From assembly GCF_014268655.2 (NCBI RefSeq), contig NZ_JABWQX020000001.1:1270001-1334000 (forward strand): a stretch of DNA of 64,000 nucleotides. The letters are read 5' to 3'. The notes under the pieces were generated by a model. The model saw only the letters and a list, made by a program, of their open reading frames with translations, was not told the DNA's origin and did not search any database. Positions within the stretch are counted from its first letter, which is position 1, and every line of letters begins with the position of its first letter. This document shows, piece by piece, positions 28,196 through 37,210 of the stretch. The DNA comes from Pseudomonas marvdashtae. Lineage in GTDB: Bacteria > Pseudomonadota > Gammaproteobacteria > Pseudomonadales > Pseudomonadaceae. Position numbers and translations under genes: made by a program.

Positions 28196-28633
28196 TTATT
28201 GCGCTTTTTGCGGCTGTTGCGCTTTCCACGCCTTGAATTCAGCCCACTCGGCCCGACGCTCGGTCTGCTTTTTCTGGATCGCATCAAACTCTTTCTGCTG
28301 TTCAGGCTTCAACAGGCCACGGATCTGGGCATCGACCTTTTCGTGACGAGCCTGCATTTCGTCCTTCATGGCTTTCTGATCGGCCGGCGAGAGTTTGGCC
28401 AGGTATTTTTCGACCAGCTCGCGTCGTTCGTGACGCTGCTCCCCCATGATCTTGCGGATCTGCTGGCGTTGCTCGTGGGTCAGGTCCAGTTGGCTGTACG
28501 GACCTTTGTCGTGCATCTGGCCGCCGTGGCGCGGTCCGTCCATCGGGCCCATCGGGCCGGGGCCTTCCGGCATGGCCATGGCTACGGTCGGCAGGGCGGC
28601 GGCGAACATCAGAGCGATAAGGGTCTTGCGCAT
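28196..28633 (-). CDS. Spy/CpxP-family periplasmic protein
   Basis: A 145-residue protein with a clear signal peptide (MRKTLIALMFAAALPTVAMA) and then a Met/Pro/Gly/His-rich linker and an amphipathic, highly charged helical body. LTXXQ motifs appear as LDLTHEQRQQIRKI and LLKPEQQKEFDAI. CpxP and Spy bind misfolded periplasmic proteins; CpxP also damps the Cpx kinase. The ATG at 28633 is preceded by GGAGAA. A CpxR-type box lies 83 bases upstream, consistent with strong induction by the neighbouring regulator. Confidence 0.88.
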   Translation of the reverse strand: MRKTLIALMFAAALPTVAMAMPEGPGPMGPMDGPRHGGQMHDKGPYSQLDLTHEQRQQIRKIMGEQRHERRELVEKYLAKLSPADQKAMKDEMQARHEKVDAQIRGLLKPEQQKEFDAIQKKQTERRAEWAEFKAWKAQQPQKAQ

Positions 28634-28715
28634 GGTGTTTCTCCTTGTCTCATTCCCGGTCAGTTCCGGATGTGTGCAGATTACGGAGATCAAGGTCAGC
28701 GGCGGTCAGGGGTGG

Positions 28716-28731
28716 GTAAAGCTTGGGTAAA
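28716..28731. promoter_or_regulatory. Candidate CpxR box upstream of the cpxP-like gene
   Basis: GTAAA GCTTGG GTAAA, a tandem pair with six bases between, fits the CpxR motif GTAAA-N4-8-GTAAA. On the plus strand; the target gene reads on the minus strand, and starts 83 bases away. Confidence 0.6.
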
Positions 28732-28788
28732 GAAGGTTTGGCGAGGACCTGACAAACAGCCCGCACAATACCTGGTGAGGGAGCTTGC

Positions 28789-28910
28789 TGTGGCGAGGGG
28801 ATTTATCCCCGTTGGGCCGCGCAGCGGCCCCCTGGTTTATCTGAAACACCGCGATGGCGGACACACTTGGGGGCGCTTCGCACCCAGCGGGGATAAATCC
28901 CCTCGCCACA
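28789..28910. repeat. REP doublet (REPIN-type), inverted pair
   Basis: TGTGGCGAGGGGATTTATCC at the left and GGATAAATCCCCTCGCCACA at the right, with GGGCCGCGCAGCGGCCC and GGGGGCGCTTCGCACCC stems between. It sits between the stop of the cpxR-like gene and the CpxR box, separating the regulator from the cpxP-cpxA pair. A partial same-family sequence (GAGGGAGCTTGCTGTGGCGA) overlaps its left end. Confidence 0.85.
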
Positions 28911-28927
28911 AATGATCTGCATTGTGT

Positions 28928-29605
28928 TCAGAGGCTGTAGTAGTAACCACGGCTACGCAGCGCCACGATCCGCGGGCGGCCGTCGGGATGGGGGCCGATT
29001 TTCTTGCGCAGGTTGCTCACGTGCATGTCCAGGCTGCGATCATACAAAGTCAGCTTGCGGCCCAGTGCGATCTGCGCCAGTTCCTGTTTGTCCAGGGGTT
29101 CGCCAGGCTGCTTGAGCAGCGCTTCGAGCAGGCGACTTTCGGAAACGGTAAGGGTCTGTTCCTGCTCATCGATGCTGACCACGCCACGGACCGGGCTGAA
29201 GGTCAGGTCGCCAAGTTCGATCTGGCTGGACACGGCCGTCGGATGACTGCGGCGCAGCACGGCGCGCAGGCGGGCGGTCAGCTCGCGTGGGTCACAGGGT
29301 TTGGCCAGGTAGTCATCGGCGCCCAGCTCCAGGCCAAGGATACGATCCAGCGGTTCACCCCGGGCCGACAGCATCAATACCGGCAGCTCCGGGTGATCGT
29401 TGCGCAACTGTTTGAGCAGTTCCAGGCCACTGCCGTCGGGCAGCATCACGTCCAGGATCACGGCCGCCGGGGCGGTCTCGACCAAGGCTTTGCGGGCACT
29501 CTGGCCGTTGTGACAGGCGCGGACCTGAAACCCTTCCTGGCTCAACCAACTTACGAGGAGCTCACACAGCTCCTGGTCATCATCAATCAGTAACAGCTCG
29601 CTCAT
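28928..29605 (-). CDS. CpxR-like response regulator
   Basis: A 225-residue OmpR-family regulator. The receiver opens SELLLIDDDQELCELLVSWL, the phosphoacceptor Asp lies in VILDVMLPDGSG, and Lys in YLAKP. The winged-helix domain contains SLDMHVSNLRKKIG and ends RGYYYSL, strongly like CpxR. Synteny with the cpxP-like and cpxA-like genes supports the name. Its stop is next to a REP doublet, so the regulator is unlikely to be read straight into cpxP without an own promoter there. Confidence 0.9.
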   Translation of the reverse strand: MSELLLIDDDQELCELLVSWLSQEGFQVRACHNGQSARKALVETAPAAVILDVMLPDGSGLELLKQLRNDHPELPVLMLSARGEPLDRILGLELGADDYLAKPCDPRELTARLRAVLRRSHPTAVSSQIELGDLTFSPVRGVVSIDEQEQTLTVSESRLLEALLKQPGEPLDKQELAQIALGRKLTLYDRSLDMHVSNLRKKIGPHPDGRPRIVALRSRGYYYSL

Positions 29606-29612
29606 GACTCAC

Positions 29613-30023
29613 TCAATTTAGCCATTGCCGACGTTGTCTACGTCCACCGCTGGCAAAGATACCGCAGAGCAAGGCCAATAGCGCTACCCCGGCACCAATG
29701 ACGAACCATTGCTGTTGATCGGTCAGCAGGCGCGGCAGCGGGCTGGCCTGGGCTTCCTTGAGTTGCAGCTTCAGGCGCTGGTTCTCCTGGCGCAGCCGGC
29801 CCACCAGCGCGGTCTCGCGTTCGCCGTTGGTGTTTTGGAGTTGCTGGGTGAGTGCTTCACGCATGCGCTCGCTGTCTTTCAAGCGCTGCTGCAATTCGGC
29901 GATCTGGCCTCCAGCGCTCAGGGACAAGGGCGCCGAATGACTGCCCTCGGTGCTTTCCTCGCCATGGGCGGGCGCCCCGATCGCCAACGTGACCAACAAC
30001 AGGCACAACGGACCTTTGCGCAT
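29613..30023 (-). CDS. Secreted coiled-coil protein with C-terminal anchor
   Basis: A 136-residue protein with an N-terminal signal peptide (about residues 1-20, CLLLVTLAIGAPAHG), a coiled coil (about 40-95, LQQRLKDSERMREALTQQL) and a single C-terminal membrane segment (WFVIGAGVALLALLCGIFAS) followed by a basic tail. The layout is that of TIGR04211-type/YgiM-like proteins without the SH3 part. It ends eight bases before the cpxR-like start, so it may be cotranscribed with the Cpx-like locus. The function is unknown. Confidence 0.7.
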   Translation of the reverse strand: MRKGPLCLLLVTLAIGAPAHGEESTEGSHSAPLSLSAGGQIAELQQRLKDSERMREALTQQLQNTNGERETALVGRLRQENQRLKLQLKEAQASPLPRLLTDQQQWFVIGAGVALLALLCGIFASGGRRQRRQWLN

Positions 30024-30129
30024 TGCAACTCCTGAATTCCAATCGAGATTAGACAGGTTGTCGGCAGGCGCACGGGAAAAATGAGCAATCGAGCGCAATG
30101 AGCCGCGAAGGCTCATCGCGTCAGGGGAT

Positions 30130-30429
30130 TTACGGCAGGACTTGCTTGAACGGCTTGACCACGACATTGGCATAGACGCCGGCCGCCACGAACGGATCGG
30201 CCTCGGCCCAGGCCTGGGCGGCGACCAGGGAGTCGAACTCGGCCACGATCAGGCTGCCGGTAAAACCCGCCGCGCCCGGGGCATCGCTGTCCACCGCCGG
30301 GTGCGGGCCGGCCAGTACGATGCGACCTTCGGCCTTGAGCTTTTGTAGCCGCTCCAGGTGTTCAGGGCGGGCGGCCAGGCGTTTTTCCAGGGAGTCGGCG
30401 ACGTCGGTGGCAATGATTGCGTAGAGCAT
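30130..30429 (-). CDS. YciI-family protein
   Basis: A 99-residue YciI/YCII-related protein with a ferredoxin-like fold. It opens [18 protein letters not shown], with [11 protein letters not shown] (the conserved His) and [14 protein letters not shown] (conserved Asp) that form the proposed active site. It begins one base after the yciB stop, a pairing seen in many gamma-proteobacteria. The substrate is unknown. Confidence 0.92.
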   Translation of the reverse strand: MLYAIIATDVADSLEKRLAARPEHLERLQKLKAEGRIVLAGPHPAVDSDAPGAAGFTGSLIVAEFDSLVAAQAWAEADPFVAAGVYANVVVKPFKQVLP

Positions 30430-30430
30430 G

Positions 30431-31027
30431 TCAGTCCTCGGTTTTTGGCGTGGTGGGGTCGGCATCGTGCAGGTGACGGGACAGGTAGATGCCCTGGCCA
30501 ATCAGGAACAGCAAGGTCATGCCCAGGCTGCCGAAGACCTTGAAGTCGACCCAGTATTGCTGGAACGTGAATGCAACGAAGAGGTTGGCGGCGCCGCAGA
30601 ACAGGAAGAAAACGATCCAGGCGATGTTCAACCGGGTCCAGATCACCTCTGGCAAGCTCAGGGCATGGCCCATGATGCGCTTGACCAACAGGCGGTCGCC
30701 AATGAAGTGGCTGCCGATAAAGGCCAGGGCAAACAGCCAGTTGACCACCGGTGCTTTCCATTTCAGGAAGGTCTCGCTGTGGAAGGCCAGGGTCAGGCTG
30801 CCGAAGACAAGGCAGGCGATCAAGGTCAGCCACTGGCTTTTTTCCAGCTTGCGCTGGGACACGAACAGCGCGCCATAGACCACCAGGGAACTGATGATCA
30901 GCACGGCGGTGGCGCTGTAGATACCGCCAACGGTCAACGAGTGACCGGCAATGTCGACGGTCCGTGGATCAAGTTTGTAGACGATGAAAAACAGCAGGAG
31001 CGGGATGAAATCGATGAATTGTTTCAC
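30431..31027 (-). CDS. yciB: Inner membrane septation protein YciB
   Basis: A 198-residue membrane protein with about five spanning segments, starting [19 protein letters not shown], identical in pattern to YciB/IspZ. YciB has a role in envelope synthesis and division in E. coli. The start is GTG at 31027; the open frame upstream is shadow of the divergent rnm gene. The motif [20 protein letters not shown] is a family hallmark. Confidence 0.93.
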   Translation of the reverse strand: MKQFIDFIPLLLFFIVYKLDPRTVDIAGHSLTVGGIYSATAVLIISSLVVYGALFVSQRKLEKSQWLTLIACLVFGSLTLAFHSETFLKWKAPVVNWLFALAFIGSHFIGDRLLVKRIMGHALSLPEVIWTRLNIAWIVFFLFCGAANLFVAFTFQQYWVDFKVFGSLGMTLLFLIGQGIYLSRHLHDADPTTPKTED

Positions 31028-31114
31028 AGTGGCAGCCAGAAGCAGGATGTGGCGGCATAATAACAAACATCCTTGGCCGCGATAGGGCCAGCTGATTTGA
31101 GGTAACAAAGTCTC

Positions 31115-31978
31115 GTGAATGTTGATTTGCACTGCCACAGCACGGCCTCCGATGGCGCCCTGGCGCCCGCGGTTCTGGTGGCGCGGGCGTACGAGCACGG
31201 CGTGCGAGTCCTGGCCCTGACCGATCACGATACCCTCGAAGGCCTGGACGAGGCGCGCAGCGCCGCCACCGCGCTGGGCATGCAGCTTGTCAACGGCGTT
31301 GAGCTGTCCTGCACCTGGGGCGGGGCGACCATCCATGTGCTGGGCTACGGTTTCGATGTGAATGCGCCGGCGCTGGTCCAGGCCATTGCGCAGTTGCGCG
31401 ACGGTCGCTGGCTGCGCTCCGAGGAGATCAGCCGCAAGCTGGCCCTCAAGGGCATGCCCGGTGCGCTGGACGGCGCCCGGCAAATCCAGCAGGCCCTGGG
31501 CGACAGCGGCAATGCGCCGGCCCGACCGCATTTTGCCGACTGGATGGTGAGCGAAGGTTACGTCAAGGATCGTGCCGAAGCCTTCCGCAAATGGCTGGGG
31601 GCCGGCAAGCTGGGGGACGTCAAGCAGCATTGGCCTACCCTCGAAGAAACGGTCGCGACGCTGCGATCCGCCGGGGCGTGGATCAGCCTTGCACATCCCT
31701 GGCACTACGATTTCACTCGCAGCAAGCGCCGCCGCCTGATAGCCGACTATATTCAAGCAGGGGGCCATGCCATCGAAGTGGTCAATGGCCATCAGCCGGC
31801 CGAGCAGGTCGGCAGCCTGGCGATCCTCGCCCGGGAGTTTGGACTGCTGGTGACTGCCGGCAGTGATTTCCATGGCCCGGGGGGCTGGTCCGAGATTGGC
31901 GAATACCGCCCGTTGCCGGAAGATCTGCCACCACTATGGTGTAGATTCAAACATGATCCCGTTATCGCCGCCGTCTGA
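31115..31978 (+). CDS. rnm: 5'-3' exoribonuclease RNase AM (PHP family)
   Basis: A 287-residue PHP-domain phosphoesterase (YciV/TrpH family), which in E. coli matures the 5' ends of 23S, 16S and 5S rRNA. Metal ligands are evident: [11 protein letters not shown] (residues 4-14), TDHDT, ELSC, HVLGY, AHPW and SDFHGP. The GTG at 31115 has GAGGTAAC upstream. It heads the run rnm-yciO-scpA-scpB, the usual order in pseudomonads. Confidence 0.93.
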   Translation: MNVDLHCHSTASDGALAPAVLVARAYEHGVRVLALTDHDTLEGLDEARSAATALGMQLVNGVELSCTWGGATIHVLGYGFDVNAPALVQAIAQLRDGRWLRSEEISRKLALKGMPGALDGARQIQQALGDSGNAPARPHFADWMVSEGYVKDRAEAFRKWLGAGKLGDVKQHWPTLEETVATLRSAGAWISLAHPWHYDFTRSKRRRLIADYIQAGGHAIEVVNGHQPAEQVGSLAILAREFGLLVTAGSDFHGPGGWSEIGEYRPLPEDLPPLWCRFKHDPVIAAV

Positions 31979-31991
31979 ACAGGTAGAACAC

Positions 31992-32621
31992 GTGAGTCAA
32001 TTTTTCCAGATTCATCCGGAAAACCCGCAAGCGCGCCTGATCAAACAGGCGGTAGAGATCATCCGTGGCGGTGGTGTAGTGGTTTATCCCACCGACTCGT
32101 CCTACGCGATCGGTTGCCAGATCGGCGATAAAAATGCGGTGGAGCGCGTAAGACGCCTGCGCCAGTTGGATGACAAGCACAACTTCGCGCTCATCTGTAG
32201 CGACCTGTCGCAGTTGGGGCTGTTCGCCAAGATCGACACCGGCACCTTCCGTCTGCTCAAGGCTCATCTGCCAGGGCCTTACACATTTATTCTCAATGCC
32301 ACGCGGGAAGTCCCGCGGCTATTGCTGCACCCGAAAAAACGCACCATCGGCCTGCGTGTGCCGAGCCACCCGATTGCCTTGGCGCTGTTGGCTGAGTTGG
32401 GTGAACCGCTGATGAGCGTGACGTTGATCATGCCCGGCGAGACCGAGCCGTTGACCGATCCCTATGAAATGCGCCAGATACTCGAGCACCAGGTGGACCT
32501 GATCATCGACGGCGGTTTCGGCGGTATGTCGGCCTCCACCGTGATCAACCTCGCCGATGGCGAGCCGCAAGTGGTGCGTGTCGGCTGCGGTGATCCGACG
32601 CCATTCATGGTCGAGGCCTGA
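31992..32621 (+). CDS. yciO: YciO, Sua5/YrdC-family protein
   Basis: A 209-residue protein of the Sua5/YciO/YrdC family. It starts SQFFQIHPENPQARLIKQAV, near-identical to the start of E. coli YciO, which fixes the GTG at 31992; an in-frame ATG at 31953 would add residues absent from YciO. The motif VVVYPTDSSYAIGCQI includes the KRT-type nucleotide/threonine pocket in part. It is probably a threonylcarbamoyl-AMP-related enzyme, though YciO does not fully replace TsaC. Its stop TGA abuts the ATG of scpA. Confidence 0.92.
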   Translation: MSQFFQIHPENPQARLIKQAVEIIRGGGVVVYPTDSSYAIGCQIGDKNAVERVRRLRQLDDKHNFALICSDLSQLGLFAKIDTGTFRLLKAHLPGPYTFILNATREVPRLLLHPKKRTIGLRVPSHPIALALLAELGEPLMSVTLIMPGETEPLTDPYEMRQILEHQVDLIIDGGFGGMSASTVINLADGEPQVVRVGCGDPTPFMVEA

Positions 32622-33452
32622 ATGTCCGTTGTGGAAACCGCCGTCGAAAGCCTCGACAGCCAGGCCGGTGCGCAACAGGAATTGCCCTTCGCCATGGTTT
32701 ACGGCCAGGCGGTCATGGAAATGCCCCTGGACCTGTATATCCCGCCGGATGCGCTGGAAGTTTTTCTCGAAGCCTTCGAGGGCCCGCTCGACCTGTTGCT
32801 GTACCTGATTCGCAAGCAGAACATCAACATCCTCGACATCCCTGTGGCGGAAATCACCCGGCAGTACATGGGCTACGTCGAGCTGATGCAGTCGGTGCGC
32901 CTGGAGCTGGCAGCTGAATACCTGGTGATGGCCGCGATGCTGGCCGAAATCAAGTCGCGCATGTTGCTGCCGCGTTCGGCCGCGGTCGAAGAGGAAGAAG
33001 ACGATCCCCGGGCCGAGCTGATCCGCCGCTTGCAGGAGTACGAACGCTTCAAGGTTGCCGCCGAAGGCATCGACGGCTTGAGCCGGGTGGGGCGCGATGT
33101 GGTGGTGCCCAAGCTTGATGCGCCTGAAGCGCGGGCGCGCAAGTTGCTGCCGGATGTGAGCCTGGAAGAGCTGTTGATGTCCATGGCCGAGGTGTTGCGC
33201 CGAGGCGATATGTTTGAAAGTCACCAGGTCAGTCGCGAAGCGCTGTCCACCCGCGAGCGCATGAGTGATGTGCTGGAGCGGCTCAAGGGCGGCGGCTTCG
33301 TGCCGTTCGTCGAGCTGTTCACCGCCGAGGAAGGGCGGTTGGGGGTGGTGGTGACGTTTATGGCGGTCCTGGAATTGGTCAAGGAATCCTTGGTCGAGCT
33401 GGTGCAGAATGAGCCGTTCGCAGCGATCCATGTGCGGGCCCGAGCCGAATAA
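32622..33452 (+). CDS. scpA: Segregation and condensation protein A
   Basis: A 276-residue kleisin that bridges the SMC heads in chromosome condensation. A variable N-terminal part is followed by the hallmark FEGPLDLLLYLIRKQNINILDIPVAEITRQYMGYV (residues 50-85, abbreviated pattern FxGPLDLLLxLI), and a C-terminal winged-helix region. The start directly follows the yciO stop. In Pseudomonas ScpAB can pair with SMC or work beside MksBEF. Confidence 0.95.
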   Translation: MSVVETAVESLDSQAGAQQELPFAMVYGQAVMEMPLDLYIPPDALEVFLEAFEGPLDLLLYLIRKQNINILDIPVAEITRQYMGYVELMQSVRLELAAEYLVMAAMLAEIKSRMLLPRSAAVEEEEDDPRAELIRRLQEYERFKVAAEGIDGLSRVGRDVVVPKLDAPEARARKLLPDVSLEELLMSMAEVLRRGDMFESHQVSREALSTRERMSDVLERLKGGGFVPFVELFTAEEGRLGVVVTFMAVLELVKESLVELVQNEPFAAIHVRARAE

Positions 33453-33463
33453 CGAGCAAATCA

Positions 33464-34429
33464 ATGAATCTGACTGAACCCCGCGAGCTGGCGCCCTTGC
33501 TTGAAGCTTTCCTGTTGGCTTCTGGAAAGCCGCAATCGATGGAGCGCCTGTTTGAACTCTTCGAAGAAGGCGAGCGGCCTGAGCCAGCCGTGTTCAAGAA
33601 AGCCCTGACGCTGTTGGGCAAGTCCTGCGAGGGACGGGCTTTCGAGCTCAAGGAAGTGGCGTCCGGTTATCGCCTGCAGATCCGCGAGAAATTCTCGCCC
33701 TGGGTCGGGCGCCTTTGGGAGGAGCGGCCGCAACGCTACTCCCGGGCGATGCTCGAAACCATGGCGCTGATCGCCTATCGCCAACCGATCACCCGGGGCG
33801 AGATCGAAGATGTGCGGGGCGTGGCGGTCAACAGCCATATCGTCAAGACGCTGCTGGAGCGCGAGTGGATCCGTGTCGTCGGCTATCGCGATGTGCCGGG
33901 CAAACCGGCGATGTTCGCCACCACCAAGGCCTTTCTCGATCACTTCAACTTGAAGAACCTCGACGACCTGCCGCCGCTTGCCGAGTTGCGGGAGCTGGAG
34001 CCAGAACCGATGCTTGAGTTCGACGACGCCCCGGTGCCCCAAAGCCTGCAAGAGTTGGCCGATGCCAGTGCCGAGCCTGAGGAGCCGAAGGAGGAGACCA
34101 GTTTCCATTCGTTGTTGCTGGAGCTGGACACCATGGAGGAGGGCCTGAAGACCGACTTCGACGATTTGCTGCGTGACGCTCCGGATAGCGAAGACGGGAC
34201 GGAACAACTGCCGCAGCAAGGCGATGCAGTTGAACTTGCGGCCGAGCCTGAACCCGAACCAGAACCAGAAGACGATATTCTCGGCGTTGCGCAGGCACGG
34301 GAAAAGCTGCTCGCTGCGGTTGCCGCCCTCGAACCGCGCGAGCCCGAACCCGAGCTGAGCGACGAAGAGGCCGAGGCTCGCGCCCTGGCCGAAGCGATTG
34401 AAAACGAGCGGCGCCAGTTCGACGATTGA
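33464..34429 (+). CDS. scpB: Segregation and condensation protein B with long acidic tail
   Basis: A 321-residue winged-helix protein that binds ScpA. Core (residues 1-175): LLEAFLLASGKPQSMERL, AMLETMALIAYRQPITRGEIE, RGVAVNSHIVKTLLEREWI and the typical GRPAMFATTKAFLDHFNL-like VPGKPAMFATTKAFLDHF. From about residue 185 there is a ~135-residue acidic, low-complexity tail with (EPEP) runs. ScpB in other bacteria is about 190-200 residues, so the tail is an accessory disordered region. Eleven bases separate it from scpA. Confidence 0.94.
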   Translation: MNLTEPRELAPLLEAFLLASGKPQSMERLFELFEEGERPEPAVFKKALTLLGKSCEGRAFELKEVASGYRLQIREKFSPWVGRLWEERPQRYSRAMLETMALIAYRQPITRGEIEDVRGVAVNSHIVKTLLEREWIRVVGYRDVPGKPAMFATTKAFLDHFNLKNLDDLPPLAELRELEPEPMLEFDDAPVPQSLQELADASAEPEEPKEETSFHSLLLELDTMEEGLKTDFDDLLRDAPDSEDGTEQLPQQGDAVELAAEPEPEPEPEDDILGVAQAREKLLAAVAALEPREPEPELSDEEAEARALAEAIENERRQFDD

Positions 34430-34471
34430 CCCGCTTGCCCATGCCGGCCTTGCGGCGTGACAGGAATTATC

Positions 34472-34663
34472 ATGAGCGCCACCAAAGACCCCTGCATCAG
34501 CCTCTGCAAGTTCGACGATGATATTTGCATCGGCTGCGGGCGCAGCAAGCGCGAAATCAAGGCCTGGAAAAAACTCGACAAAGAGGACAAGCGCGTCGTA
34601 CTGGCCGAAGCGGCTCTGCGCCTGATCAAGCTTGGCGCCACCGGTCGGCGGAAAAAGCGCTGA
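34472..34663 (+). CDS. DUF1289 small protein
   Basis: A 63-residue protein with the Cys pattern KDPCISLCKFDDDICIGCGR, four cysteines that could hold a metal or Fe-S cluster, and a basic C-terminus (GATGRRKKR). This is the DUF1289 family (YdhL-like). I chose the ATG at 34472 with CAGGAA upstream rather than a GTG five codons earlier. It sits between scpB and rluB. Function unknown. Confidence 0.85.
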   Translation: MSATKDPCISLCKFDDDICIGCGRSKREIKAWKKLDKEDKRVVLAEAALRLIKLGATGRRKKR

Positions 34664-34807
34664 GCGCTGTACGATCAGCTAGTCTCTGATGCGCGAATGT
34701 CTCAACGAGCGTATGATTCGCGACCCTTTGGCGATCCCTTCGCCGAATGACCTGTTTTCAAAGCGTCAGGCCACGCCTGACCCGACCACACCGGGAGGTG
34801 CCCAGAA

Positions 34808-36043
34808 ATGAAAGACCTAGACCAGAATGACAGCCAGGAAATCGGCCCAGCAGGCGAGAAGCTGCAAAAAGTCCTTGCCCGTATCGGCGTCGGTTCGCGC
34901 CGTGACGTGGAAGCCTGGATCACCCAGGGCCGCATCAAGGTCAACGGCAAAGATGCCACCTTGGGCCTGCGTGTCGACATGCACGACGCCATCACCATCG
35001 ATGGCAAGGTGATCAAGCGCGAAGAGGCCGCCGAAACGGTGCGCCGCGTGATCATGTACAACAAGCCCGACGGCGAAATCTGCACCCGTGACGACCCGGA
35101 AGGCCGCCCGACGGTGTTCGACAAGATGCCGCGTCCGAAAGAAGGCCGCTGGATCAACATCGGTCGCCTGGACATCAACACCACCGGTCTGCTGATGTTC
35201 ACCACCGACGGTGAACTGGCCAACCGTTTGATGCACCCGTCCTACGAGATGGACCGCGAATACGCCGTGCGCGTGCGGGGTGAAGTCGATGACGAAATGA
35301 TCGAGCGCCTCAAGGCCGGCGTTGTGCTGGAAGACGGCCCGGCGCGGTTTACCGACATCAAGCAAGCCCCAGGCGGTGAAGGTTTCAACCACTGGTACCA
35401 CTGCGTGGTGATGGAAGGCCGGAACCGTGAAGTGCGCCGGCTGTGGGAATCCCAAGGCCTGGTGGTCAGCCGCCTGAAGCGCGTGCGTTTCGGTCCGGTG
35501 TTCCTCAACTCCGACCTGCCGATGGGCCGCTGGCGCGAAATGACCCAGCAGGAAGTCGACATCCTGGCGGCTGAAGTGGGCCTCAAGCCTGTGGCGATGC
35601 CGCAGATGACCGCCAAGAGCAAGGACAAGCTGGATCGCATGCAGCGCAAGTCTTCGCGTCCGATGGGCAAGACCGAGCGCGTGCGTACGCTGCGCCCTGC
35701 TGCCGACGGCGTAGCGACTGGCCCACGGCCTTCCCGTGAGCCTCAGCTCGAAGGCGAACGCCCGGCCCGCAAGCCGGCGCCGCGCCAGGACGGCGAGCGC
35801 GGCCCGCGTACGCCACGTCCGGCCAACGGCCGTACCGAGCGTGGCGAAGGTCGCGGCGCTCCGGCGGGTCGCGGCACACCGGTCGCCGACCGTCCGGCCG
35901 ACACCAAGCGCCCGGCCAAGCCTGCACCGAAAAAGCGCCCGGGCATCATCCTGGCCGACCGTGACGCACCATCGGGCAAACGCCGTGGCGCGCCGGCCGG
36001 TTCCGGCCAGCGTCCAGGGTTTGGACGCCGCAAGCCGGAGTAA
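34808..36043 (+). CDS. rluB: 23S rRNA pseudouridine(2605) synthase RluB
   Basis: A 411-residue RsuA/RluB-family enzyme. The N-terminal S4 domain (EKLQKVLARIGVGSRRDVEAWI) is followed by the catalytic segment GRLDINTTGLLMFTTDGEL, whose first Asp is the nucleophile. After residue ~250 there is a ~150-residue Arg/Pro/Gly/Lys-rich disordered tail (PKKRPGII, AGSGQRPGFGRRKPE), as in other RluB proteins, which probably aids rRNA binding. Ends at a strong terminator. Confidence 0.94.
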   Translation: MKDLDQNDSQEIGPAGEKLQKVLARIGVGSRRDVEAWITQGRIKVNGKDATLGLRVDMHDAITIDGKVIKREEAAETVRRVIMYNKPDGEICTRDDPEGRPTVFDKMPRPKEGRWINIGRLDINTTGLLMFTTDGELANRLMHPSYEMDREYAVRVRGEVDDEMIERLKAGVVLEDGPARFTDIKQAPGGEGFNHWYHCVVMEGRNREVRRLWESQGLVVSRLKRVRFGPVFLNSDLPMGRWREMTQQEVDILAAEVGLKPVAMPQMTAKSKDKLDRMQRKSSRPMGKTERVRTLRPAADGVATGPRPSREPQLEGERPARKPAPRQDGERGPRTPRPANGRTERGEGRGAPAGRGTPVADRPADTKRPAKPAPKKRPGIILADRDAPSGKRRGAPAGSGQRPGFGRRKPE

Positions 36044-36074
36044 GGCAGCTGTGAGTTTCTAGCTGCAACTGCAA

Positions 36075-36110
36075 GAAAAAACGCCAACCGTTGGGTTGGC
36101 GTTTTTTTTT
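36075..36110 (+). terminator. Intrinsic terminator of rluB
   Basis: AAAAAACGCCAACC GTTG GGTTGGCGTTTTTTTT. A strong stem with a T-run, also usable by the convergent M29-like gene. Confidence 0.9.
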
Positions 36111-36160
36111 GCTTGGCTCGAGGTGACGCGGCGCAGACAGGCCGCCATCGCCAGCAGCCC

Positions 36161-37126
36161 CTAAAGCACAAACCGCCCATCAAACATCGGCTTATTGTCC
36201 AGCGCCAGCACACCGCCTTCGAAGATCAGGTCCAGATGATGGCTGCCCTTGGCCCCGCCGCCCAGCCCAAGGTGCAGGCCGCAGTGGCGTTCTTCGAAAC
36301 CGGCATTGCGGGCGTACAGGCTCTTGACGCCTTCGTTGGTGCCGATTCCCAACTCCTCGATGCGCCGGTTCGATGGGTTGGCGTCCAGGTATCGGTTGAA
36401 ATCGTGTTCCAGGCCCGGCACGTCGGTGGCAATTTTCTGAATAGTCGAATCTTCGATCCACAGCTCCAGCGGCGATTGCAGCACACCGTATTTGCGGGCG
36501 AACGGAATCGTGCTGAGAAACGTCCCGACGAATTTCACCTGGCCATTGATGGCGTCGCTGTGGGTAGCAATTTCGCCGGGGGCGAGGTCGTAGTTGCCGA
36601 CGCCATTGATGTCGGTCCACTTCTTCACGCCGTTCAACGCCGTGTCGAAATACGAGCCGTAGCCATCTTCGAAACTCAAGGTCGCGGCTTGGGACATGCG
36701 GCGGATGAGATGGCTGTTGAGCCCGGCGATGCGTTGGGGGATGACGCTGAAGGTGTCGTAGAAATAGTCGCCGTAGTCCTTGAACAGCAGCGATTTCTTC
36801 CAGTTCTCCGCCATCACGCTTTGCAGCGCACGGACAAAGTCCGGGCCGTCGGGACGTGGATTGGGCAGGGTGGAAGAGTCGTAGAAGAAAATGTACAGAT
36901 CGCTCTCGGCAATGGCCTGTGACAGGCGTTCGGTAGTTTCCAGATCCAGGCGCATGGCGCTGAACTGGAACGGCGAGCCGCTGCCAGCCTGTTCGGCGAT
37001 GGCACCGGTCAATGCTTCGTAGTCGGCGGTGTGGCCGAGCAATACCTTGGCGGGCTGGATGCCGGCCAGGGCGGGATGATGTTCGAGGTAGTAAAGGAAA
37101 TGTGAGATGGCTCGTTGTGTGTCCAT
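36161..37126 (-). CDS. M29-aminopeptidase-like protein paired with a small peptide gene
   Basis: A 321-residue protein of unknown role. Its C-terminal half resembles the thermophilic metalloprotease (M29, AmpS/AmpT) domain: GEIATHSD (E185), EELGIGTNEG (E258), CGLHLGLGGG (H285) and HHLDLIFEGG (H297, D299) occupy the places of the metal ligands of that family. The N-terminal ~150 residues are less typical, and the total is shorter than AmpS (about 410). No signal peptide or membrane segment, so cytosolic. AGGGAAG precedes the ATG at 37126. A 45-codon gene lies 84 bases upstream on the same strand. Aminopeptidase or transferase action on that peptide is a guess. Confidence 0.7.
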   Translation of the reverse strand: MDTQRAISHFLYYLEHHPALAGIQPAKVLLGHTADYEALTGAIAEQAGSGSPFQFSAMRLDLETTERLSQAIAESDLYIFFYDSSTLPNPRPDGPDFVRALQSVMAENWKKSLLFKDYGDYFYDTFSVIPQRIAGLNSHLIRRMSQAATLSFEDGYGSYFDTALNGVKKWTDINGVGNYDLAPGEIATHSDAINGQVKFVGTFLSTIPFARKYGVLQSPLELWIEDSTIQKIATDVPGLEHDFNRYLDANPSNRRIEELGIGTNEGVKSLYARNAGFEERHCGLHLGLGGGAKGSHHLDLIFEGGVLALDNKPMFDGRFVL

Positions 37127-37210
37127 GCTTATTCTTCCCTGACGAATGATTGGCGTCCTGACAGCAAAGTGGCGGAGCCGACCGGCCGGATCAGCTCCGC
37201 CGGGTATCGC

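Noticed and set aside
30431..31873. Long form of yciB starting at 31873
   Set aside because: The N-terminal 280 codons are antisense to rnm; YciB homology begins at the GTG at 31027.
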